From assembly GCA_007125435.1 (NCBI GenBank), contig SLDF01000185.1:1-6030 (forward strand): a stretch of 6,030 nt of DNA. The letters run 5' to 3'. A model generated the notes under the pieces. The model was given only the letters and a program-made list of their open reading frames with translations. It searched no databases and was not told the DNA's origin. Shown piece by piece: positions 1 to 5,811 of this stretch. A program made the translations under genes and the position numbers. Each line of letters starts with the position of its first letter. Within the stretch, counting starts at the first letter, position 1. The stretch comes from Saprospiraceae bacterium. GTDB taxonomy: Bacteria > Bacteroidota > Bacteroidia > Chitinophagales > Saprospiraceae.

Positions 1-383
1 TTAGTATACAACTGGAAGGTGAGTCTGTTAGCCTCATGGGGTATAGAGAAAAACTATGGCGACTCGTAAGCAATCTTCTCTCCAATGCTATAAAATTTAG
101 CTATGAGGAGTCAGCTATCAATGTGTACCTCATTGATAAAGGGGGAAGTCTTGAAATGCGCATTCAAGATAAAGGCATCGGAATCCCAGAAGAACAATTG
201 GATACGATCTTTTCCATGTCTGCGGTCGACGGTCGGCCGGGTACTCAGGGTGAACAATCATTTGGTATGGGCCTGACCATATGTAAGCAGATCGTTGATA
301 TGCACGACGGCGTTATTACTTGTAATAGTGAAGTTGGTCAAGGAACTGTCTTTATCGTTGAGCTTCCATTAGGTGATTTATAA
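1..383 (+). CDS. Sensor histidine kinase, C-terminal ATPase domain (5' partial)
   Basis: The gene enters from the left edge in frame (first full codon at base 3) and ends at TAA 381-383, leaving 126 residues. These form almost a whole HATPase_c (GHKL) domain: an N box around residues 21-33 (NLLSNAIKFS, metal-binding Asn at about 28), a G1 box D56-K-G58-I-G60, an F-box Phe at about 70, and a G2 box with GMGL at 88-91. It closes with the usual GQGTVFIVELPL end. Such domains bind ATP and phosphorylate a conserved His in the same receptor. The dimerisation/His domain and the sensor part lie outside the window. The chain stops right after the ATPase domain, so this end carries no fused receiver or DNA-binding domain. 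The signal it senses and its partner regulator cannot be told. An internal ATG at 36 is not the true start, because homologous sequence continues upstream of it. Confidence 0.93.
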   Translation, partial: SIQLEGESVSLMGYREKLWRLVSNLLSNAIKFSYEESAINVYLIDKGGSLEMRIQDKGIGIPEEQLDTIFSMSAVDGRPGTQGEQSFGMGLTICKQIVDMHDGVITCNSEVGQGTVFIVELPLGDL

Positions 384-491
384 TTTTTTTCTCATTTCAT
401 TTCTTGGGCTTCGACCCCTTCGGATGAGAGTTTTAGGATTAAACGGGAAAGGAATTACCTCTGACTCGGCTTTGACTACATTTAGTTAGAA

Positions 492-549
492 CTGCTATCC
501 TTTTTTTATATTCTATTCTATAGAAGCTTGATTGCGTGAAGGATAGCAG
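492..549. repeat. 11-bp perfect inverted repeat CTGCTATCCTT/AAGGATAGCAG
   Basis: Bases 492-502 and 539-549 are perfect reverse complements, separated by 36 bp that include a second small palindrome (TTCTATAGAA, near 515-524). The right arm holds the CTGCTATCC motif (on the - strand) of the surrounding structured element. The left arm is followed by T-rich sequence inside the loop, not after the stem, so terminator function is not supported. Confidence 0.65.
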
Positions 550-558
550 CGATATGAA

Positions 559-646
559 CAGGGCTGGCATAGTTAGTGGAGCACTGGTGTGATGGCGACT
601 GGTAAGAAGCCGCTCACACCAGTAGCGACACTCTATGGTAGGCCTG
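559..646. repeat. Long imperfect inverted repeat (hairpin)
   Basis: Bases 583-592 (ACTGGTGTGA) are the exact reverse complement of 614-623. Below them AGTG 575-578 pairs with CACT 629-632. CAGG-CT-CATAG at 559-572 pairs with 633-646, with three mismatches in 14. The loop at 593-613 can form a small extra GGC/GCC pair. Together this makes a rod of roughly 30 pairs with internal bulges. No T-tract follows on either strand, so it is not a simple intrinsic terminator. Confidence 0.75.
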
Positions 647-707
647 TGAATACAAGCGGATAGCCTGACCCGAAGGGACACGCCCAAAAAAAATACAAAA
701 TAAGGTA

Positions 708-1163
708 CTATGGAATCTCGGGGAACTCTGCCAGGAAGGTAAATGCTTTGGTCTCCAGATCGATGCGGCAAAGGTAATGCTGGAAACCATTGGATATGAG
801 GAGGTAAGGGACGCGTAGGGTAGAGTTGTAGACAGCAGCTTGTCTGAATACTTGATCGTTGAGGTTGATATCAGGGCTCTTGAATTCTGCCAGAAGGAAA
901 GGCCTGAGTTGGCGATCCATAATGACCAGGTCGAAACGCTTGAGCCGTTGATTGACCTTGATGGATTTTTCGACGGCAACGCGGGACAGGGATACTTTTT
1001 CGCTGATGATGCGGATGAATACCTGGCGGACCCATTCTTCTTTGGTGAGCAGATACCAATGACGCCTTACGGGGTCAAATACATAACGGCGGCCGCTTTT
1101 TTCTTTGATATCAAGGGACTGGAGGGCTCTGGATGCGTCGATATGTAGTGGAATGCTATCCAT
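708..1163 (-). CDS. Stand-alone HsdR-N-like PD-(D/E)xK protein
   Basis: This 151-residue protein resembles the N-terminal domain of type I restriction enzyme R subunits (HSDR_N_2 type), which occurs as a small stand-alone protein across Bacteroidota. Visible landmarks are LLTKEEWVRQ at 38-47, E65 in the first helix/strand block, D78 in KRFDLVI, E93-F-K95 in LLAEFKSP, and the RQAAVYN helix with Tyr112-Asn113. E65, D78, E93 and K95 fit a complete PD-(D/E)xK nuclease site. No helicase, methylase or specificity gene is next to it, so a restriction role is not supported; the cellular role of the family is unknown to me. The start ATG lies 1 nt after the stop of the MORN lipoprotein gene, so translation is probably coupled. 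A GGAGGT (1182-1177) sits 13 nt upstream, rather far for a ribosome site. The fold assignment is firm; activity is inferred. Confidence 0.88.
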   Translation of the reverse strand: MDSIPLHIDASRALQSLDIKEKSGRRYVFDPVRRHWYLLTKEEWVRQVFIRIISEKVSLSRVAVEKSIKVNQRLKRFDLVIMDRQLRPFLLAEFKSPDINLNDQVFRQAAVYNSTLRVPYLLISNGFQHYLCRIDLETKAFTFLAEFPEIP

Positions 1164-1164
1164 G

Positions 1165-1755
1165 CTATTGAGTCATACCTCCAGACACTTTTTCACCGTT
1201 TTCATAGGTATATTCTACGGTGACTTGTCCTTCAGTATTGAAATACTTTAATTGGCCATGGATACGGTCTTTATGATAGGGCACTTCTTGCTGAATCTGT
1301 CCATTGGCAAAATAGCTGCGAAATATACCTTCTTTCTGACCGTGCGCATAAGGTGTAGTCTCGCCGACCCATCCCGATTTGAGCTTGATCTGGTCGCCAT
1401 ACAGTAGACTGTCTGCATAGTTTTTAATATCGTATGCTTTGCCACTGGGATCGATGGAGATAGCAGCGCCATACAACTGTCCATCTATGTAGTGCTGTAT
1501 GAGTTCCGGAACGCCGTTTTTGGTGGGGTCATAATACGTCCAACTACCATGACGGACACCATCCAAGAGCATACCTTTCTCAATGATGGTGCCCTTATCA
1601 TTGGTTTTGACCGCCCAAGCGATGCTGCTGTTTTCGTCAGATATCAATTCGTAACCCGGCTCTTCAAATGTAGAGCGCTGTAACGGTTCGCAGCCCATCA
1701 ATATAAACAATATGAGCATAAGGCACATTAATGTGTAGCTATGTAGACGAGTCAT
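1165..1755 (-). CDS. MORN-repeat lipoprotein
   Basis: This is a 196-residue secreted lipoprotein. Residues 1-22 form a signal peptide with a long hydrophobic core and lipobox L19-M-G-C22, so Cys22 should be lipidated after signal peptidase II cleavage. The mature part is built of short MORN_2-type units, each with an acidic/Gly turn followed by an aromatic strand. They lie at about 56-76 (DGVRHGSWTYYD), 83-103 (DGQLYGAAISIDPSG), 133-153 (HGQKEGIFRSYFANGQ), 154-176 (KDRIHGQLKYFNTEG) and 177-193 (YENGEKVSG). Such repeats stack as beta-hairpins. Bacteroidota encode many such envelope lipoproteins of unknown function, and no partner can be named. It is the first gene of a two-gene operon with the PD-(D/E)xK protein and is divergent from polX. 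The ATG at 1755 is chosen because it gives a complete signal peptide and lies about 25 nt below a good promoter box. Confidence 0.88.
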   Translation of the reverse strand: MTRLHSYTLMCLMLILFILMGCEPLQRSTFEEPGYELISDENSSIAWAVKTNDKGTIIEKGMLLDGVRHGSWTYYDPTKNGVPELIQHYIDGQLYGAAISIDPSGKAYDIKNYADSLLYGDQIKLKSGWVGETTPYAHGQKEGIFRSYFANGQIQQEVPYHKDRIHGQLKYFNTEGQVTVEYTYENGEKVSGGMTQ

Positions 1756-1763
1756 TATATTTG
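1756..1763 (+). promoter_or_regulatory. -7 box of putative polX promoter
   Basis: TATATTTG matches the Bacteroidota sigma-ABfr -7 consensus TAnnTTTG exactly. It lies 34 bp upstream of the polX ATG, giving a predicted leader of about 28 nt. No convincing TTG -33 element is seen at the usual 19-20 bp spacing. Confidence 0.5.
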
Positions 1764-1780
1764 TGTTTTATTTACGGTTA

Positions 1781-1812
1781 CAAAATTACGCTAATTCATG
1801 TCATATACCAAT
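1781..1812 (-). promoter_or_regulatory. Putative promoter of the MORN lipoprotein operon
   Basis: On the - strand, TAATTTTG (1788-1781) matches TAnnTTTG, and TTG (1811-1809) lies 20 bp upstream as a -33 element. A start site near 1774 would give a short A-rich leader to the ATG at 1755. The -33 element falls inside the first codons of polX. Confidence 0.55.
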
Positions 1813-3447
1813 AAAGAGGTGGCTTCCTTATTTAGAGAGCTGGGTAAAATAATGGAAATTCACGGTGAGTCTCCATTCAAGACACGCGCTTATGAAAATG
1901 CATATCGAACCATACGAAGCATGACTGAGCCCGTCGCAGAGAAGACATCTGTTGAGCTCCAGAGTATACCGGGTATCGGTAAAGCCATCGCTGATAAGAC
2001 TGTCGAATTGATGGAGACAGGCAAAATCAGTGCTCTCGAAAAATACAGAGAGAAGACGCCTCCGGGTGTCGTAGATATGCTGCAAATAAAAGGGTTGGGT
2101 CCCAAAAAGATCAAACAAATATGGACAACGCTAGGTATAGAAAGTGTGGGCGAACTGCTATATGCGTGTAATGAAAATAGGCTGGTTACTCTCGATGGTG
2201 TGGGACTAAAAACGCAAAAGGATATCCTTGCCAAGTCAAAATATTATCTGCAAAGTAGAGATAAGATGCACTATGCTAAAGTACTATCTGTAGCTCAAGA
2301 GGTGCTGAAAAAAATGACCGAACAAGTGGGCGATGGTAAAGTCATGATCGTTGGTGATGTGAGGCGACAAATGCCGGTCATAGCGGGTATGTCGTTCATG
2401 GGTAGCGATGATGGATCAAAATTCAAATCGATATTCGAAAACTGGACGGTCAGCAATGAAGGAGAAAGTTACCAAGGTACATTTGAAGGTATCCAGAGCA
2501 CCTATGTGCAGGTCAGAGAAGATGAGTGGGGCAGGCGAGCCATAGAGCTGTCTTCGGATGCGGAATTCTTGACATTGCTTATGGATAAATATGGTGAACT
2601 GCCCGATGGAGGGCAAGAAGAAGAGGTGTTTAATGCTCTGGGATGTCCATACATTTTGCCGGCTAGAAGGGAATCCCGGCTTTGGGGTTATCCGGAATTG
2701 ATGACCGAGACGCAAGAGGTGACAATGGCCGATGTAAAAGGTGTCATACACGCCCACAGTACATATAGTGATGGAGGTGCGACATTGGCTGAGATGGCAG
2801 AGGCTTGTCGTGCGAAAGGTTATACATATCTTGGCATAACGGATCATTCAAAAGCCGCTTTTTATGCCAATGGTCTGGAGGAGTCACGCGTGAAGTTGCA
2901 ATGGAGTGAAATAGATGAATTGAATGAACAGTTTACTGACTTCCGCATATTTAAGGGCATTGAGGCTGATATTTTGTCAGATGGAAGTATTGATTATGGA
3001 GATGAATTTTTAGAGGGTTTTGACTTCGTGATAGCTTCTGTTCATTCAGTATTGAATATGGATGAAGAAAGAGCGACAGCAAGGCTTATTGCCGCTATAG
3101 AACATCCTGCAATGACTTTATTAGGTCATCCTACAGGTCGATTACTATTGTCTCGCGAAGGCTATCCGATACAGCACAAAAAAGTCATAGATGCTGCCTC
3201 GGCCAACGGTGTGGCAATCGAGATCAATGCTAATCCCTATCGGCTTGACCTGGACTGGAAGTGGATACCCTATGCCCTTGAAAAAGGAGTACCGCTATCC
3301 ATCAATCCGGATGCGCACAGTATCGCTGGTATAGATGATATCCAATGGGGTATTCCTGTAGCTATCAAAGGCGGAGCAAAGACTGAAAATTTGCTTTGCT
3401 GTAAGTCAGCAGATGATTTTGCCGAATACATATCTCGAAAAAAATAA
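1798..3447 (+). CDS. polX: PolX-family protein with PHP domain; polymerase site degenerate
   Basis: At 549 residues this is close to the usual bacterial PolX length (about 570). Order: N-terminal 8-kDa-like domain (about 1-90), with helix-hairpin-helix motifs at 56-66 (SIPGIGKAIAD), 97-104 (IKGLGPKK) and 132-138 (LDGVGLK), then a palm region (about 150-300) and a PHP domain (about 313-549). The PHP metal site is complete: H318-A-H320, D325, D349-H350, E389, H416, H444, D505-A-H507. The family polymerase signature (GS-x-RR...GDID) is recognisable only as GDVRR at 186-190. Aligned by eye, the catalytic DxD is G197/S199, the third Asp (VDLR) is Thr235, and the nucleotide-binding TGS is S252-S253-D254. 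Known PolX proteins do gap-filling synthesis in base-excision repair, with 3'-5' exonuclease and end-processing by the PHP domain. This one probably retains only DNA binding and PHP phosphoesterase activity. The ATG at 1798 gives a normal family N-terminus. Confidence 0.93.
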   Translation: MSYTNKEVASLFRELGKIMEIHGESPFKTRAYENAYRTIRSMTEPVAEKTSVELQSIPGIGKAIADKTVELMETGKISALEKYREKTPPGVVDMLQIKGLGPKKIKQIWTTLGIESVGELLYACNENRLVTLDGVGLKTQKDILAKSKYYLQSRDKMHYAKVLSVAQEVLKKMTEQVGDGKVMIVGDVRRQMPVIAGMSFMGSDDGSKFKSIFENWTVSNEGESYQGTFEGIQSTYVQVREDEWGRRAIELSSDAEFLTLLMDKYGELPDGGQEEEVFNALGCPYILPARRESRLWGYPELMTETQEVTMADVKGVIHAHSTYSDGGATLAEMAEACRAKGYTYLGITDHSKAAFYANGLEESRVKLQWSEIDELNEQFTDFRIFKGIEADILSDGSIDYGDEFLEGFDFVIASVHSVLNMDEERATARLIAAIEHPAMTLLGHPTGRLLLSREGYPIQHKKVIDAASANGVAIEINANPYRLDLDWKWIPYALEKGVPLSINPDAHSIAGIDDIQWGIPVAIKGGAKTENLLCCKSADDFAEYISRKK

Positions 3448-3537
3448 CCTGTTCTTTGAACAATCCGCTTAACAGTTTATTAGGAAATATTATCACAATT
3501 TTTCTAGCATAATGGGGTGAGAGCGAATCCAATCCAT

Positions 3538-3545
3538 TATTTTTG
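3538..3545 (+). promoter_or_regulatory. -7 box of putative DUF1573 gene promoter
   Basis: TATTTTTG matches TAnnTTTG and lies 27 bp before the start codon of the DUF1573 gene, after a 90-bp gap from polX. The leader is AT-rich (AATAATAAAAATCC), as is usual for well-translated Bacteroidota genes. No clear -33 TTG is present. Confidence 0.5.
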
Positions 3546-3572
3546 CGACTTAAATAATAAAAATCCAGAACA

Positions 3573-4106
3573 ATGAAATTTAATGTAAAATCTCTTTTCT
3601 TCGGTTTGAGCTTTGTATCAATGATCGGTTTAGTGGCTTGTGGAAGCGATACTGAATCAGTAGATGATGGTGAGCAGACTACAACAGCTGCTTCTGAAGC
3701 AGCTCCTGTATCAGATGCAGCCCAGCAAGCACTTAATGATGCTCAGAGACAAGCTGAAGTAGATGCCGCTCCTAAAACATCAATCGCTTTTGCAGAAGGT
3801 CAAACTTATGACTTCGGTAAAGTACAAAATGGTGAGAAGGTAAAGTATTCTTATAAGTTCACAAACACAGGTAATGAGCCACTTATCATAAGCAATTGCA
3901 AAGCTAGCTGTGGCTGCACAGTACCAAAGTGTCCAACTGAGCCAATTGCACCAGGTGAGTCTGGAGAGATACCAGTAGAGTTTGACTCTAGAAATAAGCC
4001 GGGGCCTCAATCAAAAAGTGTAACCATTACGGCTAACACAAATCCTGACAAAATCATCCTTACCATTAAAGGAGAGGTAGAAGGAAGTCAGCCTGTAGCG
4101 CAATAA
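3573..4106 (+). CDS. DUF1573 domain lipoprotein
   Basis: A 177-residue secreted lipoprotein. Residues 1-23 form a signal peptide ending in lipobox L20-V-A-C23. A low-complexity linker rich in Ala, Gln, Glu and Asp follows (about 25-68). The DUF1573 domain is at about 70-170, an Ig-like beta fold: YDFGKVQNGEKVKYSYKFTNTG (79-100), then NCKASCGCTVPKC (108-120) with Cys109, Cys113, Cys115 and Cys120, then a PGESGEIPVEFDS segment (127-139). The CGCT core with PxxPIAPGE after it is the family hallmark. The domain's function is not established; the Cys cluster could bind metal or form disulfides. Acidic residues shortly after the lipidated Cys (SDTESVDDGE) recall the lipoprotein export signals that send Bacteroidota lipoproteins to the cell surface, so outer-face location is possible. 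It has its own promoter box and terminator, so it is probably monocistronic. Confidence 0.92.
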   Translation: MKFNVKSLFFGLSFVSMIGLVACGSDTESVDDGEQTTTAASEAAPVSDAAQQALNDAQRQAEVDAAPKTSIAFAEGQTYDFGKVQNGEKVKYSYKFTNTGNEPLIISNCKASCGCTVPKCPTEPIAPGESGEIPVEFDSRNKPGPQSKSVTITANTNPDKIILTIKGEVEGSQPVAQ

Positions 4107-4147
4107 GACGCTATTGACATCTAACAGATTATAATCCGTAAAACATT

Positions 4148-4180
4148 ATACCCGTCTCATAGCGTGAGACGGGTATTTTT
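4148..4180 (+). terminator. Intrinsic terminator after the DUF1573 gene
   Basis: A perfect 12-bp stem (ATACCCGTCTCA 4148-4159 with 4165-4176) with a 5-nt loop is followed by a T-run at 4176-4180. It starts 42 bp after the stop codon and is a strong rho-independent terminator. Confidence 0.9.
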
Positions 4181-4197
4181 ATATATCTGCTAATCTG

Positions 4198-4205
4198 TAT
4201 ATTTG
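4198..4205 (+). promoter_or_regulatory. -7 box of putative ubiA promoter
   Basis: TATATTTG matches TAnnTTTG, just past the terminator of the preceding gene. A start near 4212 would leave about 130 nt of leader before the preferred ubiA ATG. That leader holds a 48-codon open frame (4226-4372). No good -33 element is seen. Confidence 0.45.
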
Positions 4206-4340
4206 TAGTTTGTTTACATTGCGACATGAATCGCCGTTATGCGATCTTTCCCAATGCTATTTACAGCAAACTTGTTTTAAGGACTGGCGCATTTTCAGAT
4301 GGAAGACCATTCAATTACAGTATCGAATCGAATAGTATCT

Positions 4341-5204
4341 ATGAAGAAGTATTTATCATTAGTCAAGTTTAGCCATACCGTTTTTGCATTGCCATTTGCC
4401 TTATTGGGTTTTACGCTTGCAGTCGTTCGGTATAGCAGCGAGAATGTATGGTACCTTTTGCTTTTGGTATTGCTGTGTATGGTCTTGGCTCGAAGTGCAG
4501 CGATGGCGTTTAATAGGTATTTAGATAGAGATATAGACAAGAAGAATCCTCGCACCCAAGGGCGGGAAATTCCGGCAGGCATTATTTCGCCTGGTTCGGC
4601 ATTAACTTTCACTATAATATGTGCTTTAGGGTTTATCCTGACGACTTTTTTTATCAACCCTCTTTGTTTCTATTTATCGCCTGTCGCATTGCTGGTCGTA
4701 TTAGGCTACTCATACACAAAGCGCTTTACATCCATATGTCATTTTGTATTAGGTATAGGGCTCGGCCTGGCACCGGTTGGAGCATATATTTCAGTATCGA
4801 ATCAGTTTGATTGGATTCCTATTTTGATAGGGTCCTCCGTTTTGTTTTGGGTAGGTGGGTTTGATATCATTTATGCTCTTCAGGATGAAGAGTTTGATCA
4901 ATCCCTTGGTTTGTATTCTATACCTGCCAGCTTAGGTAGAAGGAGAGCGTTACTGCTTTCTAGAGCCATTCATATTCTTAGCGGGCTTTTGATGGTAATA
5001 GCGATTGTCTCGATAAGTCAAACGTATATGGAGAGCAGCTGGTTGATGTGGTTGGCTTTAGGTGTTTTTGTTTCTCTTCTGGTCTACCAGCAATTGCAAG
5101 TTAGCGTCGATGACTTGTCCAGAATAAACTTAGCCTTTTTTACCTCTAATGGTATAGCGAGTGTTGTATTTGGCGCCCTTGTGATTATAGATTTACTGAT
5201 TTGA
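4341..5204 (+). CDS. ubiA: UbiA-family polyprenyltransferase (likely menaquinone pathway)
   Basis: This 287-residue integral membrane protein transfers a polyprenyl chain to an aromatic ring. Both Asp-rich motifs are intact. Motif 1 is N58-RYL-D62-RDI-D66, followed by KKNPRTQGREIPAG. Motif 2 is D175-IIYALQ-D182-EEF-D186, followed by LGLYSIPASLG. They bind the Mg-diphosphate of the isoprenoid substrate. About eight or nine hydrophobic segments follow the family layout. The sequence resembles the 4-hydroxybenzoate-transferase-like group found in organisms without ubiquinone. Bacteroidota respire with menaquinone, so a MqnP- or MenA-like role is more likely than ubiquinone synthesis; this is inference, as no other quinone gene is in the window. 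The start at 4341 (MKKYLSLVKFSHTVFALPFA) matches the usual N-terminus. An in-frame ATG at 4299 would add 14 unremarkable residues. The last 12 bp overlap the convergent rdgB gene. Confidence 0.9.
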   Translation: MKKYLSLVKFSHTVFALPFALLGFTLAVVRYSSENVWYLLLLVLLCMVLARSAAMAFNRYLDRDIDKKNPRTQGREIPAGIISPGSALTFTIICALGFILTTFFINPLCFYLSPVALLVVLGYSYTKRFTSICHFVLGIGLGLAPVGAYISVSNQFDWIPILIGSSVLFWVGGFDIIYALQDEEFDQSLGLYSIPASLGRRRALLLSRAIHILSGLLMVIAIVSISQTYMESSWLMWLALGVFVSLLVYQQLQVSVDDLSRINLAFFTSNGIASVVFGALVIIDLLI

Positions 5205-5783
5205 TGGCGCTATTTGAGCTAAAAACTTCTTAAGGGCTCGACTGCGATGAGAGATGTTTGCTTTTTGCGCCAATGTCATTTGAGCGAAGGACTGGTCAAA
5301 ACCATCTGGTATGAAAATCGGATCATAGCCGAATCCCATTTTTCCTCTTTTCTCAGAGATAATTGTACCGGTGACAATGCCTTCAAAAGTAGAAACACTA
5401 CCCTGGTCATCAATGTAAGCGATGACAGTTTTGAATCGCGCCGATCTGTCATTAGTGCCCTTGAGTTTAGACAATAGTTTTTCCATGTTTTTTTCGGGAT
5501 TTCTGTCTGCACCTGCGTATCTCGCAGAATAAATACCTGGCTCACCATTGAGAGCTTTAACTTCAAGCCCTGTATCTTCGGCAAAACATGGCAAATGCAA
5601 ACGCTCAAATAGGTACTTTGCCTTTTGAATGGCATTTTCGTGGATGGTAGGGCTCGTCTCAGGTATGTCTTCATCAAATCCAATATCAGCCAGACTCTTC
5701 ACGTCAAAATTAGACGGCAAGAGACCGCGAATCTCTTTTACTTTATTGTGGTTAGAGGTTGCAAAAATTAAGGTATGCTTCAT
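5193..5783 (-). CDS. rdgB: XTP/dITP diphosphatase (RdgB/HAM1 family)
   Basis: At 196 residues this is the normal length for the family. The enzyme hydrolyses non-canonical purine nucleotides (dITP, XTP, ITP) to monophosphates and pyrophosphate in the cytoplasm, keeping deaminated bases out of DNA. Family motifs are all present: ATSNHNKVKEI at 8-18 (nucleotide-binding T/S-x-N-x-x-K), E49-N50, AEDTGLEV at 68-75 with catalytic-type Asp70, NGEPGIYSARYAG at 79-91, RFKTVI at 116-121, GFGYDPIF at 150-157 and SHRSRAL at 178-184. The ATG at 5783 gives the classical short N-terminus before ATSN. The gene follows an unrecognised partial gene by 28 bp on the same strand with no promoter box between them, so they are probably co-transcribed. 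Its 3' end overlaps the end of ubiA. Confidence 0.95.
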   Translation of the reverse strand: MKHTLIFATSNHNKVKEIRGLLPSNFDVKSLADIGFDEDIPETSPTIHENAIQKAKYLFERLHLPCFAEDTGLEVKALNGEPGIYSARYAGADRNPEKNMEKLLSKLKGTNDRSARFKTVIAYIDDQGSVSTFEGIVTGTIISEKRGKMGFGYDPIFIPDGFDQSFAQMTLAQKANISHRSRALKKFLAQIAPSNQ

Positions 5784-5811
5784 TTTTAGAGTAAGGTTAT
5801 TATAAACGGGA

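Larger units (their letters stand above)
492..685 (-). other. Candidate structured RNA / conserved Bacteroidota intergenic element
   Basis: This gene-free stretch begins about 22 nt after the stop of the HsdR-N-like gene, read on the same (-) strand. In - strand order it shows GGGCGTG (685-679), a small CCCTTCGGG hairpin, then GGCTATCCGCTT. A long hairpin follows (646-559), then CTGCTATCC and ACGCAA (near 549-532). From memory, this frame of GGGCGTG-CCC-CGGG-GGCTATCCGCT, a variable hairpin, then CTGCTATCC-ACGCAA recurs in intergenic DNA of many Bacteroidota. I cannot search here and know no established name or function. It could be an RNA processed from the 3' end of the upstream transcript, a stand-alone small RNA, or a dispersed palindromic repeat. 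The strand is inferred from the order of the motifs. The rest of 384-707 shows nothing I can identify. Confidence 0.5.

Noticed and set aside
391..428. Possible terminator hairpin after the histidine kinase (CTCAT/ATGAG)
   Set aside because: The stem is only 5 bp, and the T-run (384-390) lies before it rather than after.
439..979. Two long - strand open frames over the intergenic element and the HsdR-N-like gene
   Set aside because: They run through the hairpin region or out of frame under a well-recognised gene, and their translations look like random Ser/Arg-rich sequence.
840..1148. 102-codon + strand open frame with an acidic product
   Set aside because: It is antisense to the recognised PD-(D/E)xK gene; the acidic composition simply mirrors that gene's codons.
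708..1163. Remnant of a type I restriction system
   Set aside because: The HsdR-N-like protein is complete at both ends and of normal stand-alone length, with no fragments of helicase, HsdM or HsdS nearby.
3450..3462. Small palindrome TGTTC-TTT-GAACA after polX
   Set aside because: Only 5 bp of stem with no T-run; too weak to call a terminator or an operator.
5574..5580. Glu in place of the first Asp of the RdgB DDSGL motif (EDTGL)
   Set aside because: Glu at this position is common in the family, and the following Asp70 is kept, so activity is not in doubt.
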